A stretch of DNA of 64,000 nucleotides from Caulobacter segnis (GCF_023935105.1 NZ_CP096040.1:4445001-4509000); one strand, 5' to 3'; shown: positions 10,010 through 19,148, numbered from the stretch's first letter. Notes: a model not told the origin generated them from the sequence alone. Numbers and translations: made by a program.

Positions 10010-10746
10010 AGAAGCGCCCCGATCAGGGGATGCGGCTGAAACACCCGCTCACCCAGGCGCGAGACCGAGCGGGCGTCGATCAGGCTGTTGGTCAGGAAGA
10101 TCGCGTCGGCGCCTTCCAGCGCTTCAATCCCCACCGCGACCTCCTCCACCGACCACGCCGCCAGGATCCGCGCGCGGGTGACGCCGGCCAGCACGCCGCA
10201 GTCCAGGCGCGGGGTGAAGAGTCGTTCGCCCACGATCCAGAACAGGTTGGCCGCGCCGGCGCAGGCGATCTCGCCGCGATTGTTCAGCATCACCGCCTCG
10301 TCGGCGCCGGCGTCGCGGGCCTCCGCGCGGGCCAGGACATTGTCGAGATAGGAAAGCGTCTTCAGCCGCGCAGCGGGCGAGCCTTCGTTGCGGCGCGTGG
10401 TCGCCACGACCAGGCTGGCCGGCGTCGTCACCGGGGCCGACGGCGCGGCCGTTGCGAACAGGCGCGGGACCGGCGCGGCTGGCCGCTCCAGGCCCCGACC
10501 GCCAGACCCTGCGGTCAGGGTCAGGCGCACGGCGAACCGGCCGGCGGACGGCGTCGCCGCACGGACGCGCCGCTCGGCCTCGGCACGGTCGAACGGCAGG
10601 CCCAACGCCTCGCAACCGGCGGCCATTCGGTCCAGGTGGGCGGGCAGGCGCGGCGTCTCGCCGTCCAGCGCCAGCAGGGTCTCGAACAGGCCGTCGCCCA
10701 GCAGCAGGCCCCTGTCGTCAAGAGGAGCGCCGGTATCCGGGATCAT
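10006..10746 (-). CDS. pabC: 4-amino-4-deoxychorismate lyase (PabC-type, class IV aminotransferase fold)
   Basis: This 246-residue protein would convert aminodeoxychorismate to p-aminobenzoate and pyruvate for folate synthesis. Class IV PLP features visible are LLLGDGLFETLLAL near the N-terminus, the lysine region LKTLSYLDNVLAR and the C-terminal EIACAGAANLFWIVG and LAGVTRARILA. The start at 10746 overlaps the pabB stop as ATGA, which fixes both the start and the operon. D-amino-acid or branched-chain aminotransferases share the fold, but the coupling to pabB favours PabC. Confidence 0.9.
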   Translation of the reverse strand: MIPDTGAPLDDRGLLLGDGLFETLLALDGETPRLPAHLDRMAAGCEALGLPFDRAEAERRVRAATPSAGRFAVRLTLTAGSGGRGLERPAAPVPRLFATAAPSAPVTTPASLVVATTRRNEGSPAARLKTLSYLDNVLARAEARDAGADEAVMLNNRGEIACAGAANLFWIVGERLFTPRLDCGVLAGVTRARILAAWSVEEVAVGIEALEGADAIFLTNSLIDARSVSRLGERVFQPHPLIGALL

Positions 10747-12071
10747 TCGGTCAGGGCCTTCTTCAGCGCCGCGATCTTGGCCTCGGTCTCCAGGCGCTCG
10801 GCGCGAGGGTCGCTGTCGGCGACGATCCCCGCCCCGGCCCGCGCCTCCACGCGCCAGCCGCCCGCGTCCTCGACCAGGCCGACGGTGCGGATCAGCACGC
10901 TGCTGTCCAGCGCCCCGTCGAACCCTGCCCAGAACAGACTGCCGCAATAGGGCCCGCGCGGCGGCTCCAGCCCGGCGATCACCTTCATCGCCTGGACCTT
11001 GGGCGCGCCGGTGATCGAGCCCGGCGGGAAGCTGGCCCGCAGCAGGTCGGCCACGCCTTTGCCGCCGGCCAGCTGGCCGGTCACCGTCGAGACCAGATGG
11101 TGGACGTTGGCGAAGGTCTCGACCTTGAACAGCTCGGACGCCTTGACGCTGCCCGGCGGGCTGACCCGCGCCAGGTCGTTGCGCATCAGGTCGACGATCA
11201 TCAGGTTCTCGGCCCGGTCCTTGTCGCTGGTCATCAACTCGGCGGCCAGGGCCAGGTCCTCGGCGGGACCCTGGCCACGCGGGCGAGTGCCTTTGATCGG
11301 CCGGGTCTCGATAGCGCCGGCGGCGTCCAGCTTCAGGAACCGCTCGGGCGAGTTGGAGACCAGCGCCCGCCCGGGCAGGCGCAGATAAGCCGAGAACGGC
11401 GCCAGGCTGGCGGCCCGCAGCCGCACGAACAGGTCGAACGGGTCGGCACCGGACGCCAGGCGTCCGGTCCAGGCGCGGGCGATGTTGGCCTGGAAGAGCT
11501 CGCCGCCGACGATCCGCTCGACCACCTCGGCGACGGCGGCCTCATAGGCGTCGGCGTCGGTGACGGCGAGGTCGGCGCACAGCGGGCCGGCGGGCTCGGG
11601 GCGGTCGTCGGCGCGGATGTCCAGCCAGGCCAGGGCGTCGCGGGCGCGGGCCTGCGCCTCGGCGTCGGTCTCGCCGCGTCCGACCGCGACGACCTGGCGG
11701 CCGTGGTGGTCGAAGGCCAGCAAGGCCGGATAGCGGGCGCAGGCCAGGTCGGGCCAGTCGGTGCGGGCCAGGCCCAGCGGCTCGACCCGGTCGCCCAGCT
11801 CATAGGCGGCCAGGCCCACGACGCCGCCCTGGAACGGCGGGCCGTCTGGATCGCCGGCAAGGCGAGGGCCGATCAGCGTTGCGAGCCTCGCGAACGGATC
11901 GGCGGCGTCGGCGGGCAAGCTGTCGAAGGTCTGGTCCGGCGCGCGCAGCAGATAGGACCACCGCGCCTGCCCGCCCGTGACCAGGGCGCAGGCGTAGGGC
12001 TCGTCCCGGAACGGAGCCAGCGCCCAGACCGGTTCGCGCCAGGGGGCGGTGAGGAGAGCGACGCGGCGCAT
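10743..12071 (-). CDS. pabB: Aminodeoxychorismate synthase component I
   Basis: This 442-residue chorismate-utilising enzyme aminates chorismate in folate biosynthesis. It carries the ADC-synthase signature PIKGTRPRG (anthranilate synthases usually have PIAGT), followed by SDKDRAENLMIVDLMRNDL. The chorismate-binding end is ...FPPGSITGAPKVQAMKVI. No glutaminase partner (pabA) is nearby, so it must be supplied from elsewhere. It is coupled to pabC by a four-base overlap. Confidence 0.94.
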   Translation of the reverse strand: MRRVALLTAPWREPVWALAPFRDEPYACALVTGGQARWSYLLRAPDQTFDSLPADAADPFARLATLIGPRLAGDPDGPPFQGGVVGLAAYELGDRVEPLGLARTDWPDLACARYPALLAFDHHGRQVVAVGRGETDAEAQARARDALAWLDIRADDRPEPAGPLCADLAVTDADAYEAAVAEVVERIVGGELFQANIARAWTGRLASGADPFDLFVRLRAASLAPFSAYLRLPGRALVSNSPERFLKLDAAGAIETRPIKGTRPRGQGPAEDLALAAELMTSDKDRAENLMIVDLMRNDLARVSPPGSVKASELFKVETFANVHHLVSTVTGQLAGGKGVADLLRASFPPGSITGAPKVQAMKVIAGLEPPRGPYCGSLFWAGFDGALDSSVLIRTVGLVEDAGGWRVEARAGAGIVADSDPRAERLETEAKIAALKKALTE

Positions 12072-12090
12072 GACGTCGAAGTATCAAAAT

Positions 12091-12210
12091 CCTCTCCCCA
12101 GAGGGAGAGGTGTCGGCTCGAAGAGACGACGGAGAGGGAAGAGACATGCCCTCTCAGACTTCCCCCTCCGGTCGCTTCGCGACCACCTCCCCCGCTAGGG
12201 GGAGGATTGG
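12091..12210. repeat. GC-rich intergenic palindromes
   Basis: The stretch holds a hairpin of the form CCTCTCCCCAGAGGGAGAGG (12091-12110) and a second hairpin ending in CCCCGCTAGGGGGAGG. The same sequence style recurs at other gene ends in this window. It lies between the MFS permease stop and pabB and may act as a terminator or REP-like element. Confidence 0.65.
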
Positions 12211-12212
12211 AT

Positions 12213-13670
12213 TCAAGCCTCCCGTCCGCCGCCCTTGACGGTGAACAGCCCGACCAGCCCCAGGGCCAGCAGGCCGGCGATCGGGATGAAGCCGGCGACC
12301 TGGCTGTGGAACATCTTGGTCGCCAGGGCCACCAGCAGCGAGCCCAGCCACATGGTCGCCGTGCCCGACAGCGAGAACAGGCCGAAGAACGCGGCCATGC
12401 GGTCCTGCGGCGCCAGGCGCACCAGCAGGGTGCGGCTCGAGGCGTACTGGGCGGTGACGAAGACGGCGATCAGCAGACCCATGCTCAGATAGATCAGCTC
12501 CGGCAGGGTGCGGAACAGCGGGCCGTTCCAGACGGCCGGGTGAGTCGCCGCGTCCCAGGTCCAGAAGAACAGGATCTTCTCGCGGCCCATGCCCAGGGTG
12601 CCCATCAGCATCAGGATGCAGCCGGCGATCTCGACCTGGACGGCGCGGCGCGGTCCCAGCTTGCGATCCAGCCAAGGGGCGATCAGCCCGCCGATCACGC
12701 CGAAGATCGACAGCGAGATCCCGTAGGCCAGCATCTCCAGCTCGCCCCACTTCATCAGCCCGGCGGCGAACAGGCCGCCGAAGATCAGCAGGGCCGTCAT
12801 GCCGTCGCAGTACAGCATGCGCGCGCCCAGGAACTTGGCGACCTCGGCGTGGCCCTTGAGGTTGCCGAAGGTGTCGACGATCAGCTTCACCCCTTCCTTC
12901 AGCGAGGCCAGGACCGAGACGCCAGTGCGCGGCGCGTCCCGGGTCCACAGGAAGAACGGGATCGCGCCCAGCAGCATGACCGCGCCCGCCAGCGGCCCGA
13001 CGATGCGGCTGGGCTCGTGCGCGGTCTGGCTGAGGCCGAACAGCGGCGCCGACGGCACGAACGACCACGGCACGGCCCCCGGCAGCACGAAGGCCCACAT
13101 CACGAAGATCAGCAGGCTGACCGACAGGCCGTTGGCGACCGCGTAGCCCAGGCCCGACAGCACCGGCTCCTGCCCCGGCTCGGACGCCCGGGCCAGCAGC
13201 GAGTTGTTGGTCACGTCGCCCCAGTTGTAGGCCACGCCCAGCACGATCAGGGCCCAACCGACCAGCTCCACCGACGGACCGCCGGGCTTGGCCAGCCACA
13301 GGGCGAACAGCAGCGGGACCATGATGGCGATGATCAGGGCCATCAGCGGCTTGCGCGGCCCGAAGCGCTCGATCGAGGCGCCCAGCAGCGGCGCCGTGCA
13401 GGCGGTGATCAGGCCGAAGATGGTGGAGATGTCGGCGACGGTCGCCTGGCCCTTGACCGGGTCGCCGACCAGCACCCGCGAGAAATAGGGCGAGAAGACA
13501 TAGATGGTGATCAGGATCACATAGGGGTCGCGCGTGCCCTGGTGCAGGATCCAACTCAGCGCGCTGCGGGAGAGCCGTCTGGGCGGAGCCGGGATGAGCC
13601 TGTCTTCGGCCACGACTTCGCTAAGGCCCGCCTCAGTTACGCCCGGGGGCGTACCCGCCAACTCGCTCAT
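12213..13670 (-). CDS. MFS permease, UMF1/Atg22-like
   Basis: This 485-residue protein has about twelve hydrophobic segments and an N-terminal cytoplasmic tail of about 40 residues. The early run WILHQGTRDPYVILITIYVFSP resembles the 'ANSAF' region of UMF1/Atg22-like major facilitator permeases, and the MFS-like turn GASIERFGPRKPLMAL follows. Such permeases export or import small solutes, but the substrate cannot be read from sequence. The gene is alone on its strand; a possible operator (13727-13738) lies upstream. Confidence 0.82.
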   Translation of the reverse strand: MSELAGTPPGVTEAGLSEVVAEDRLIPAPPRRLSRSALSWILHQGTRDPYVILITIYVFSPYFSRVLVGDPVKGQATVADISTIFGLITACTAPLLGASIERFGPRKPLMALIIAIMVPLLFALWLAKPGGPSVELVGWALIVLGVAYNWGDVTNNSLLARASEPGQEPVLSGLGYAVANGLSVSLLIFVMWAFVLPGAVPWSFVPSAPLFGLSQTAHEPSRIVGPLAGAVMLLGAIPFFLWTRDAPRTGVSVLASLKEGVKLIVDTFGNLKGHAEVAKFLGARMLYCDGMTALLIFGGLFAAGLMKWGELEMLAYGISLSIFGVIGGLIAPWLDRKLGPRRAVQVEIAGCILMLMGTLGMGREKILFFWTWDAATHPAVWNGPLFRTLPELIYLSMGLLIAVFVTAQYASSRTLLVRLAPQDRMAAFFGLFSLSGTATMWLGSLLVALATKMFHSQVAGFIPIAGLLALGLVGLFTVKGGGREA

Positions 13671-13726
13671 GCCACACCCTAAGCTGACTGGCCCTCTGTC
13701 GGGGCCGTAAGGGAAGGCTGGACCTT

Positions 13727-13738
13727 AAACGAACGTTT
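13727..13738. promoter_or_regulatory. Short palindrome upstream of the MFS gene
   Basis: AAACG-AA-CGTTT is a perfect inverted repeat about 57 bases upstream of the MFS start. Its style fits a TetR-family operator, but no regulator is encoded next to it. Tentative. Confidence 0.3.
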
Positions 13739-13785
13739 GTCACCTTACGGATTTGATCGAGATCAACCGCGCGCCCGGCGCCGGG

Positions 13786-14301
13786 TCATTTCCCGGCGGG
13801 CAGCTTGATCCCCAGCAGGACCAGCCGTTCGCCGGTGATCCCGAACCAGTGAGGGACGCCCGCCGGAACAAGGATGACATCGCCCGGGCCAAGAGGCCGC
13901 GTGGCGCCGCCCTCGATCCGGCTGCCCTCGGTCAGATTAGCGTTCTTGACCTGCGTATCGGCCAGGGCCCCGCCGGAAACCAGCGTGCCGGTCCCCTCCA
14001 GCACGATCGCGTATTCGGCCTGGGCGGGGTGAACGGCCGGACGGCCCGGCTTCTTCCAGATCTCGATCGCCGCCACGTTCGCGCCGTCGCGGACCAGGGG
14101 CCGCCACATGAAGCCCTGATCGGGCTTCATCGCGGCGAGCATCTCTCGGAGCTGGGCCTGGACATCCGCCGAGCTGGCGAAGCCGGACGGCTGGGGCGCC
14201 TCCGCGCCGCTCGCCTGGGCGGACGCCGTGGCCACGCCCGACGAGACGGCGAGCAGCAGCGACATCGCGCAGATCCTGAAGGCTCTAGCCATCGTGTTCA
14301 C
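13786..14301 (-). CDS. Exported cupin-domain protein
   Basis: This 171-residue protein has a signal peptide (ICAMSLLLAVSSGVATASAQA) and a single cupin barrel. The barrel motifs are HPAQAEYAIVLEGTGTLVSGG and LGPGDVILVPAGVPHWFG, giving possible metal-binding histidines. Cupins of this size are very diverse and no substrate can be named. The start is a GTG at 14301, preferred over ATG 14292 because GGGAGAG sits at the right distance upstream. Confidence 0.75.
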   Translation of the reverse strand: MNTMARAFRICAMSLLLAVSSGVATASAQASGAEAPQPSGFASSADVQAQLREMLAAMKPDQGFMWRPLVRDGANVAAIEIWKKPGRPAVHPAQAEYAIVLEGTGTLVSGGALADTQVKNANLTEGSRIEGGATRPLGPGDVILVPAGVPHWFGITGERLVLLGIKLPAGK

Positions 14302-14376
14302 AGCAGCTCTCCCTAGGCGGCGAACTCATCAACGCCATAATCAGCGCCATTCCGAAAGCCTCAAGCCCGAAGGCGC

Positions 14377-15150
14377 CTACAGCAGGATGTGCGCCCGCAC
14401 CTTTTCGCGCGCGTCGGCGTCCACGCCCAGCACCTGCTCCAGATAGGCGTCCAGCGAGCCGTGCTCGGCCTTGATCACCGCGAAGGCGGCGGCCAGGTAG
14501 CGGGCCTCGACGCCCATGGCCGCGCGGATCGCGCCCTCGGTCGGACGCCGACCGGTCGCGGCCTCGACATAGTCCATGAAGCCGACGCCGCGCCGCTCGA
14601 AGCGGGTCGGATCGTTGGTCAGTAGGTAGTCGTCGATGACGTCGTCGTCCGCGACACCGGCGATGTGGTGGGTCAGGGCCGCCAGCACGCCCGTGCGGTC
14701 CTTGCCGGCCGCGCAGTGGATCAGCACCGGCCCCCGCCCCTCGGCCAGGGCCTGGAAGTAGCGGCGGAACAGGTCGATGTGCCGCTCCTTGAACGGCAGG
14801 CGGCGATAGTACTCGTCCATGTAGCCGTGGACCGAGGTCTCGGTCAGGTCCGTGCTCTTCATGAACTCCAGCCAGGGATCCGGCCCGGTCACGCCCAGGT
14901 CGTTGTCGATCACCCGGGCGGCGAAGCCCGTCCACCGGCGCGAGGGCGAGTGCTGGCGCTCGTTGGGGCGGCGCAGGTCGACCAGGGTGGCGATGCTCAG
15001 GGACGCCAGGGTCTCCAGGTCGGCGTCGGTGGCCTCGGCCTGGTGGGCGGCGCGGAACAGCACGCCCCGCTTCAGACGCCCCACTCCGGCGGCGTAGTCG
15101 CCGAAGTCGCGGAAGTTCTCGACGCCCTGGAGGGGGATGCGGCGGGTCAT
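14377..15150 (-). CDS. Tyrosine-protein phosphatase (MptpB-like)
   Basis: This 257-residue protein has the catalytic P-loop HCAAGKDRTG with nucleophile Cys146, the signature of the atypical tyrosine/lipid phosphatases (Y_phosphatase3). The N-terminal substrate-side motif IPLQGVENFRDFGDY and the DLRRPNERQHSPS segment also fit. No signal peptide is seen. It starts one base after the stop of the acyltransferase gene, so the two are probably co-transcribed. Whether the substrate is protein or phosphoinositide is not visible. Confidence 0.88.
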   Translation of the reverse strand: MTRRIPLQGVENFRDFGDYAAGVGRLKRGVLFRAAHQAEATDADLETLASLSIATLVDLRRPNERQHSPSRRWTGFAARVIDNDLGVTGPDPWLEFMKSTDLTETSVHGYMDEYYRRLPFKERHIDLFRRYFQALAEGRGPVLIHCAAGKDRTGVLAALTHHIAGVADDDVIDDYLLTNDPTRFERRGVGFMDYVEAATGRRPTEGAIRAAMGVEARYLAAAFAVIKAEHGSLDAYLEQVLGVDADAREKVRAHILL

Positions 15151-15151
15151 G

Positions 15152-16330
15152 TCATTTCCTCAGCAGCGGCTGCAGACGATCCTGAATCGGCTGGTCGATA
15201 TAGGTGTGGAACAGCCACGCCGCGCCGTAGGCGACCGGGAAGCCCGCCAGCCACATCAGCCATTGCCAGCCGATGCCGATCGGCACGGTGTCGATCAGCT
15301 CGTGCACCGCGCTCCAGTAGATCACGCCGACGAAGATGTGGGTGATGAACAGGGCGAAGGACAGCTTGGCGCCCTCCTCGATCCACTTGCGGGGCCGCTT
15401 GACCGGCAGACGGCCGGCGCCCAGCACGATCAGGGCGATGGCCAGCAGCGACGGCGCGTCGAACAGCCAGGGATCCGGCAGGGCATAGCGGTCCAGCGGC
15501 TGGGTGATCACCAGCAGGGCGACGCCGCCCCACAGCATGACCTTGGCCATCGTCTCCGAGGGCCAGCGCATGTCGACGGCCCGCGCCAGGCAGACGCCCA
15601 GGATGAACAGCGGCAGGGCCCGCACGACGCCGTACTGGAACTGCAGGTCGGGCAGCGCGTGGTGGAAGACCTTGCGCGCGATGACCTCGAACACGCCCAG
15701 GATCGCGGCCGCGCCCAGGGGCAAAAGCCAGGCGTGGCGCACCTTGCTGACCGTGCGCCAGAACAGCGGAAACAGGGCGTAGCAGACGATCAGGGCCGAC
15801 AGCGACCAGCTGGGCAGGTTCCAGCCGTCGCTGGGAAAGCCCCAGGCGTGGATCAGCAGGGCCTGGGCCGGCAGCTGGTCCCACGCGAAGCGGCTGGGCT
15901 TGTGGGCGTCGGTGCCGACGGTGTTGAGCACCAGCACCAGAAGCGCCAGCAAGCCCAGCACCATCAGATGGCCGGGCCACACCCGCGCGGCCCGGCGGGC
16001 CCAGAAGCGTGGCGTGCTCAGCCGCCCGCTCAGCACCGAGTCGCCATAGGCCCGACCCAGCACGTAGCCGGACAGCATCAGGAAGAAGTCGGTGGCCAGG
16101 AATCCGCGCGAGAACACCTGGCCGAAGCGCTCGATGCGCATCGGGCTCTCGGCGCCATAGTGGTAGACCACGATCAGCAGCGACGCGAGGAAACGCAGGA
16201 AGTCCAGGGCCCCGCCCCGCACGGCGTCCTTGCCGGGTCGGAAGTGGGCTTCCGGCTCCGAGGGCTCGGCCGAGACAGGAGTCTCGTCCGGTGGAATCTG
16301 GGAAAGCGGGACGGTCACGGGGCTGGCCAT
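15152..16330 (-). CDS. Acyltransferase 3 family membrane protein
   Basis: This 392-residue protein has about ten hydrophobic segments. The early motif GALDFLRFLASLLIVVYHYG carries the conserved His, and LATDFFLMLSGYVLGRAYG follows. These are hallmarks of acyltransferase-3 (OafA/NodX-type) enzymes that acylate sugars of surface polysaccharides. The start at 16330 (MASPVTVPLSQ) was chosen because the open upstream extension runs into the two-hairpin repeat. It is the first gene of a pair with the tyrosine phosphatase. Confidence 0.85.
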   Translation of the reverse strand: MASPVTVPLSQIPPDETPVSAEPSEPEAHFRPGKDAVRGGALDFLRFLASLLIVVYHYGAESPMRIERFGQVFSRGFLATDFFLMLSGYVLGRAYGDSVLSGRLSTPRFWARRAARVWPGHLMVLGLLALLVLVLNTVGTDAHKPSRFAWDQLPAQALLIHAWGFPSDGWNLPSWSLSALIVCYALFPLFWRTVSKVRHAWLLPLGAAAILGVFEVIARKVFHHALPDLQFQYGVVRALPLFILGVCLARAVDMRWPSETMAKVMLWGGVALLVITQPLDRYALPDPWLFDAPSLLAIALIVLGAGRLPVKRPRKWIEEGAKLSFALFITHIFVGVIYWSAVHELIDTVPIGIGWQWLMWLAGFPVAYGAAWLFHTYIDQPIQDRLQPLLRK

Positions 16331-16363
16331 AGCAAAGGCGCCGCGCCCACGAAAGCCGGGTCT

Positions 16364-16474
16364 GGAGCCTGTCCGGTTTCGGATGAACATCCGAAACCGG
16401 ATAAACAGGCTCCATTCAAATAGTTGGAGCGTGATCGCCGCCGAAACCGCTCACACTTTCGGCTATCACGCTCC
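16364..16474. repeat. Two-hairpin intergenic repeat, copy 1
   Basis: Hairpin A (16364-16413) has outer arms GGAGCCTGT/ACAGGCTCC, inner arms TCCGGTTTCGGAT/ATCCGAAACCGGA and a GAAC loop. Hairpin B (16426-16474) has arms GGAGCGTGAT/ATCACGCTCC and an inner CCGAAA/TTTCGG pair. A second copy with the same plan is at 60627-60740. It lies between the divergent acyltransferase and ygiD-like genes. Confidence 0.85.
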
Positions 16475-16546
16475 GGACCATGATCTTGCGGTATGGCCTT
16501 ACGGCCACCATCTGTAACCAGACCTGTTTCTAAAAGGGGATCCATC

Positions 16547-17317
16547 ATGTCCCGCATGCCCGTCCTGTTCATCGGCCACGGCTCGCCGATGAACGCCATC
16601 GAGGACAACGCCTGGAACCGCGACTGGGCGCGCCTGGGCGTCGAGCTGCCGCGCCCCAAGGCGGTGCTGATGATCAGCGCCCACTGGGAGACGCGCGGCG
16701 TTTCGGCGGTCAGCGCCTCGGCCGCGCCCGAGACCATCCACGACTTCGGCGGCTTCCCGCAGGCGCTGTTCGACGTCCAGTACCCGGCGCCGGGCGATCC
16801 GGCCCTGGCGGCGCGGGTCGTCGACATGCTGTCGCCGGACGTCGTGGTGCAGCATCCGACGCGCGGCCTGGACCACGGCGCCTGGGGCGTGCTGAAGCCG
16901 ATGTATCCGCACGCCGACGTGCCGGTCGTCCAGCTCAGCCTGGATCGCGGCCGTCCGGATCGCTGGCACTACGAAGCCGGCCAGCGCCTGGCTCCGCTAC
17001 GCGACGAGGGCGTGCTGATCGTGGGCAGCGGCGACATCGTCCACAACCTGCGCGCCATCGACTGGCGCCAGCCCGCCGCCCCGGCCTGGGCCGACCGCTT
17101 CAACGAGACGGCCAAGACGCTGATCCTGGCCGGCGACCACGACCCACTGATCGACTGGCGAAGCCTGGGCCCCGACGCCGAAGCCTCTATCAACAGCGCC
17201 GAGCACTACCTGCCGCTGCTCTACGTTCTGGGCGCCCAGGACAAGGGCGAGCCAGTGAGCTTCTTCAACGACGACGTCTGGGCGGCGATCTCGATGACGG
17301 GGGTCCGCATAGGGTAA
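16547..17317 (+). CDS. ygiD: Class III extradiol dioxygenase, YgiD/4,5-DOPA dioxygenase type
   Basis: This 256-residue protein begins MSRMPVLFIGHGSPMNAIEDN, the LigB-like start of YgiD-type enzymes. Candidate metal ligands are His in FIGHGSP, His in SAHWETRG, His in LDHGAWGVL and His in AEHYLPLLY. The family cleaves catechol-type rings such as 4,5-DOPA; the true substrate here is unknown. The ATG at 16547 has an AGGGGAT ribosome site. It is a single gene facing the DJ-1 gene end. Confidence 0.9.
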   Translation: MSRMPVLFIGHGSPMNAIEDNAWNRDWARLGVELPRPKAVLMISAHWETRGVSAVSASAAPETIHDFGGFPQALFDVQYPAPGDPALAARVVDMLSPDVVVQHPTRGLDHGAWGVLKPMYPHADVPVVQLSLDRGRPDRWHYEAGQRLAPLRDEGVLIVGSGDIVHNLRAIDWRQPAAPAWADRFNETAKTLILAGDHDPLIDWRSLGPDAEASINSAEHYLPLLYVLGAQDKGEPVSFFNDDVWAAISMTGVRIG

Positions 17318-17429
17318 CCCTCTCCCCTGGGAGAGGGCGGGGCCCGCGCCGCAGGCGTGGGAGGGTGAGGGGTTCCGCCGGCTGCCGTCTCGTTCCCCTC
17401 ACCCTACCCTCTCCCGAGGGAGAGGGAGA
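17318..17429. repeat. GC-rich palindromic intergenic repeat between convergent genes
   Basis: The stretch holds hairpins of the type CCCTCTCCCCTGGGAGAGGG (17318-17337) and CCCTCTCCCGAGGGAGAGGG close to 17428. The spacer contains GCCCGCGCCGCAGGCGTGGG. It separates the convergent ygiD and DJ-1 genes and probably acts as a bidirectional terminator. Confidence 0.7.
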
Positions 17430-18110
17430 CTAAACCCGCTCCGCCGCCTTCTCCGCCGCCGCCAATCGCGTCGCCATGTCCTTCCCATAGATCTTCGACA
17501 CCCGTTCCAGCACCTGGGCGGGCGCCGTCTCCGGCCGGCCCGCGTTGAACGGCGGATCGGGCGCGTACTCGACCGCCAGCTGGATGCTCTGGGCCATGTC
17601 GTCGCCGGCCAGCTCGGCCACCACGGTCAGGGCGAAGTCGATGCCGGCGGTCACGCCGCCGCCGGTGATGTAGCGGCCGTCGCGCGCCACCCGCGCCGGA
17701 TCGGGGATCGCTCCGAACAGCACCAGCTGGTCGCGCCATGCCCAGTGGCAGGCCGCCCGCCGCCCCTTCAACAGCCCCGCCGCCCCCAGCACCAGCGAGC
17801 CGGTGCAGACCGAGGTCACATAGCGGGCCTCGTCGGCCAGCCGGCGAACCTCCGCGATGAAGTCGCGATCGTTCATCGCCTCGGTGACGCCGAAGCCGCC
17901 GGGGATCAGCAACAGGTCGCAGGCCTCGACGTCCTGCAGCCTGGCCAGGCGCGTGAACACCAGGCCGTCGGCCTCGACGTCCGCGCCGTCCAGGCTGGCG
18001 ACCGTGACCTTGGCCCCGGGCAGCCGGCACAGGACCTGGTGCGGACCGGTGAAGTCCAGGTGCGTCACGCCCGGAAACAGCGCGATCACGATTTGCAACG
18101 TCTGGCTCAT
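17430..18110 (-). CDS. DJ-1/PfpI family protein
   Basis: This 226-residue protein has the DJ-1 fold with the nucleophile elbow VTSVCTGSLVLGAAGLL (Cys in AxCTG-like context). Other family runs are LLLIPGGFG and YITGGGVTAGIDFALTVV. Relatives include isonitrile hydratase and other glutamine-amidotransferase-like enzymes. The start at 18110 (MSQTLQIVIALFPG) begins the first strand. It is divergent from the GlxA-type regulator at 18207, the common pairing for these proteins, so the regulator may control it. Confidence 0.87.
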   Translation of the reverse strand: MSQTLQIVIALFPGVTHLDFTGPHQVLCRLPGAKVTVASLDGADVEADGLVFTRLARLQDVEACDLLLIPGGFGVTEAMNDRDFIAEVRRLADEARYVTSVCTGSLVLGAAGLLKGRRAACHWAWRDQLVLFGAIPDPARVARDGRYITGGGVTAGIDFALTVVAELAGDDMAQSIQLAVEYAPDPPFNAGRPETAPAQVLERVSKIYGKDMATRLAAAEKAAERV

Positions 18111-18206
18111 GCGATGGTCTCCGTCACATTGACGGAGAGAACATGGTTCGATTAGCGTCTGTCTGAAATGACATAGTTCCCACGCTTTCAGCCAAGGCTT
18201 CCTCGC

Positions 18207-19148
18207 ATGGCGCGCGCGATCGGCTTCCTCGTCTATCCCGGTTTCCAGCTGCTGGACGCCACCGGGCCCATCGCCGCCTTCGAGATCGCCGGGCGGTTCT
18301 CGCCGGGAGCCTATTCGCTGCACTTCCTGTCGCTGCGCGGCGAGCCGACGCCCAGCTCGTCGGGCGTGACCATCCACACCACCGCCCTGGCCGACGCGCC
18401 CCGGCTGGACACCCTGGTGATCTCCGGCGGCGACGGGGTCAAGGTCCCGGCCACCTGCGCCGAGACCCTGGCCTATGTCCGCGAGGCCGGGCGGCTGGCC
18501 CGCCGCGTGGCCTCGGTCTGCTCGGGCGCCTATGTCCTGGCCGAGGCGGGCCTGCTGGACGGCAAGCGCGCCACCACCCATTGGAGCCGCACCCAAGACT
18601 TCCAGCGCCGCTATCCGAGCGTGAAACTGGAGCCCGACCGCATCTTCATCCAAGACGGCGCCATCTGGAGCTCGGCGGGCATCACCGCCGGCATCGACCT
18701 GGCCCTGGCCCTGATCGGCGCCGACGAGGGCGAGACCATCGCCCGCCGCACGGCCCAGCAACTGGTGGTCTATCACCACCGCCCCGGCGGCCAGAGCCAG
18801 CACTCGGCCCTGATCGACCTGCGCCCCGGCCGCTTCGACGCCCTGCTGTCCTGGGCTCGCCAGAACCTGGCCGAGTCCCTGTCGGTCGAGCAACTGGCCG
18901 ACCGCGCCGCCATGAGCCCGCGCAACTTCGCCCGACTGTTCGCCCAGGAGACCGGCGTCACCCCGGCCAAGGCCGTCGAGCGCCTGCGGGTCGAAGCCGC
19001 CCGCGCCCTGCTGGACAGCGGCCCGCTGCAGGTCGAGGACGTGGCCCTGGAGGTCGGCTTCGGCGATAGCGAGCGCATGCGTCGCGCCTTCATCCGCGCC
19101 TTCGGCCAGCCGCCCCAGTCGCTGCGACGCGCGACCCGAGCCGGCTAG
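18207..19148 (+). CDS. GlxA-type AraC family regulator with DJ-1-like sensor domain
   Basis: This is a 313-residue protein. Residues 1 to about 190 form a DJ-1/PfpI-like domain (RRVASVCSGAYVLAEAGLL, GITAGIDLALALIG), and residues about 210-310 an AraC DNA-binding domain with two helix-turn-helix units (SVEQLADRAAMSPRNFARLF and VEDVALEVGFGDSERMRRAF). It is divergent from the DJ-1 gene with a 96-base gap, so it likely regulates that promoter and its own. The ligand is unknown. Its stop overlaps the convergent VOC gene by four bases. Confidence 0.92.
   Translation: MARAIGFLVYPGFQLLDATGPIAAFEIAGRFSPGAYSLHFLSLRGEPTPSSSGVTIHTTALADAPRLDTLVISGGDGVKVPATCAETLAYVREAGRLARRVASVCSGAYVLAEAGLLDGKRATTHWSRTQDFQRRYPSVKLEPDRIFIQDGAIWSSAGITAGIDLALALIGADEGETIARRTAQQLVVYHHRPGGQSQHSALIDLRPGRFDALLSWARQNLAESLSVEQLADRAAMSPRNFARLFAQETGVTPAKAVERLRVEAARALLDSGPLQVEDVALEVGFGDSERMRRAFIRAFGQPPQSLRRATRAG

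Noticed and set aside
10452..13682. Plus-strand open frame of over 1000 codons across pabB and the MFS gene
   Set aside because: Gln/Arg/Asp-rich antisense shadow typical of GC-rich coding DNA; the minus-strand genes have clear family motifs.
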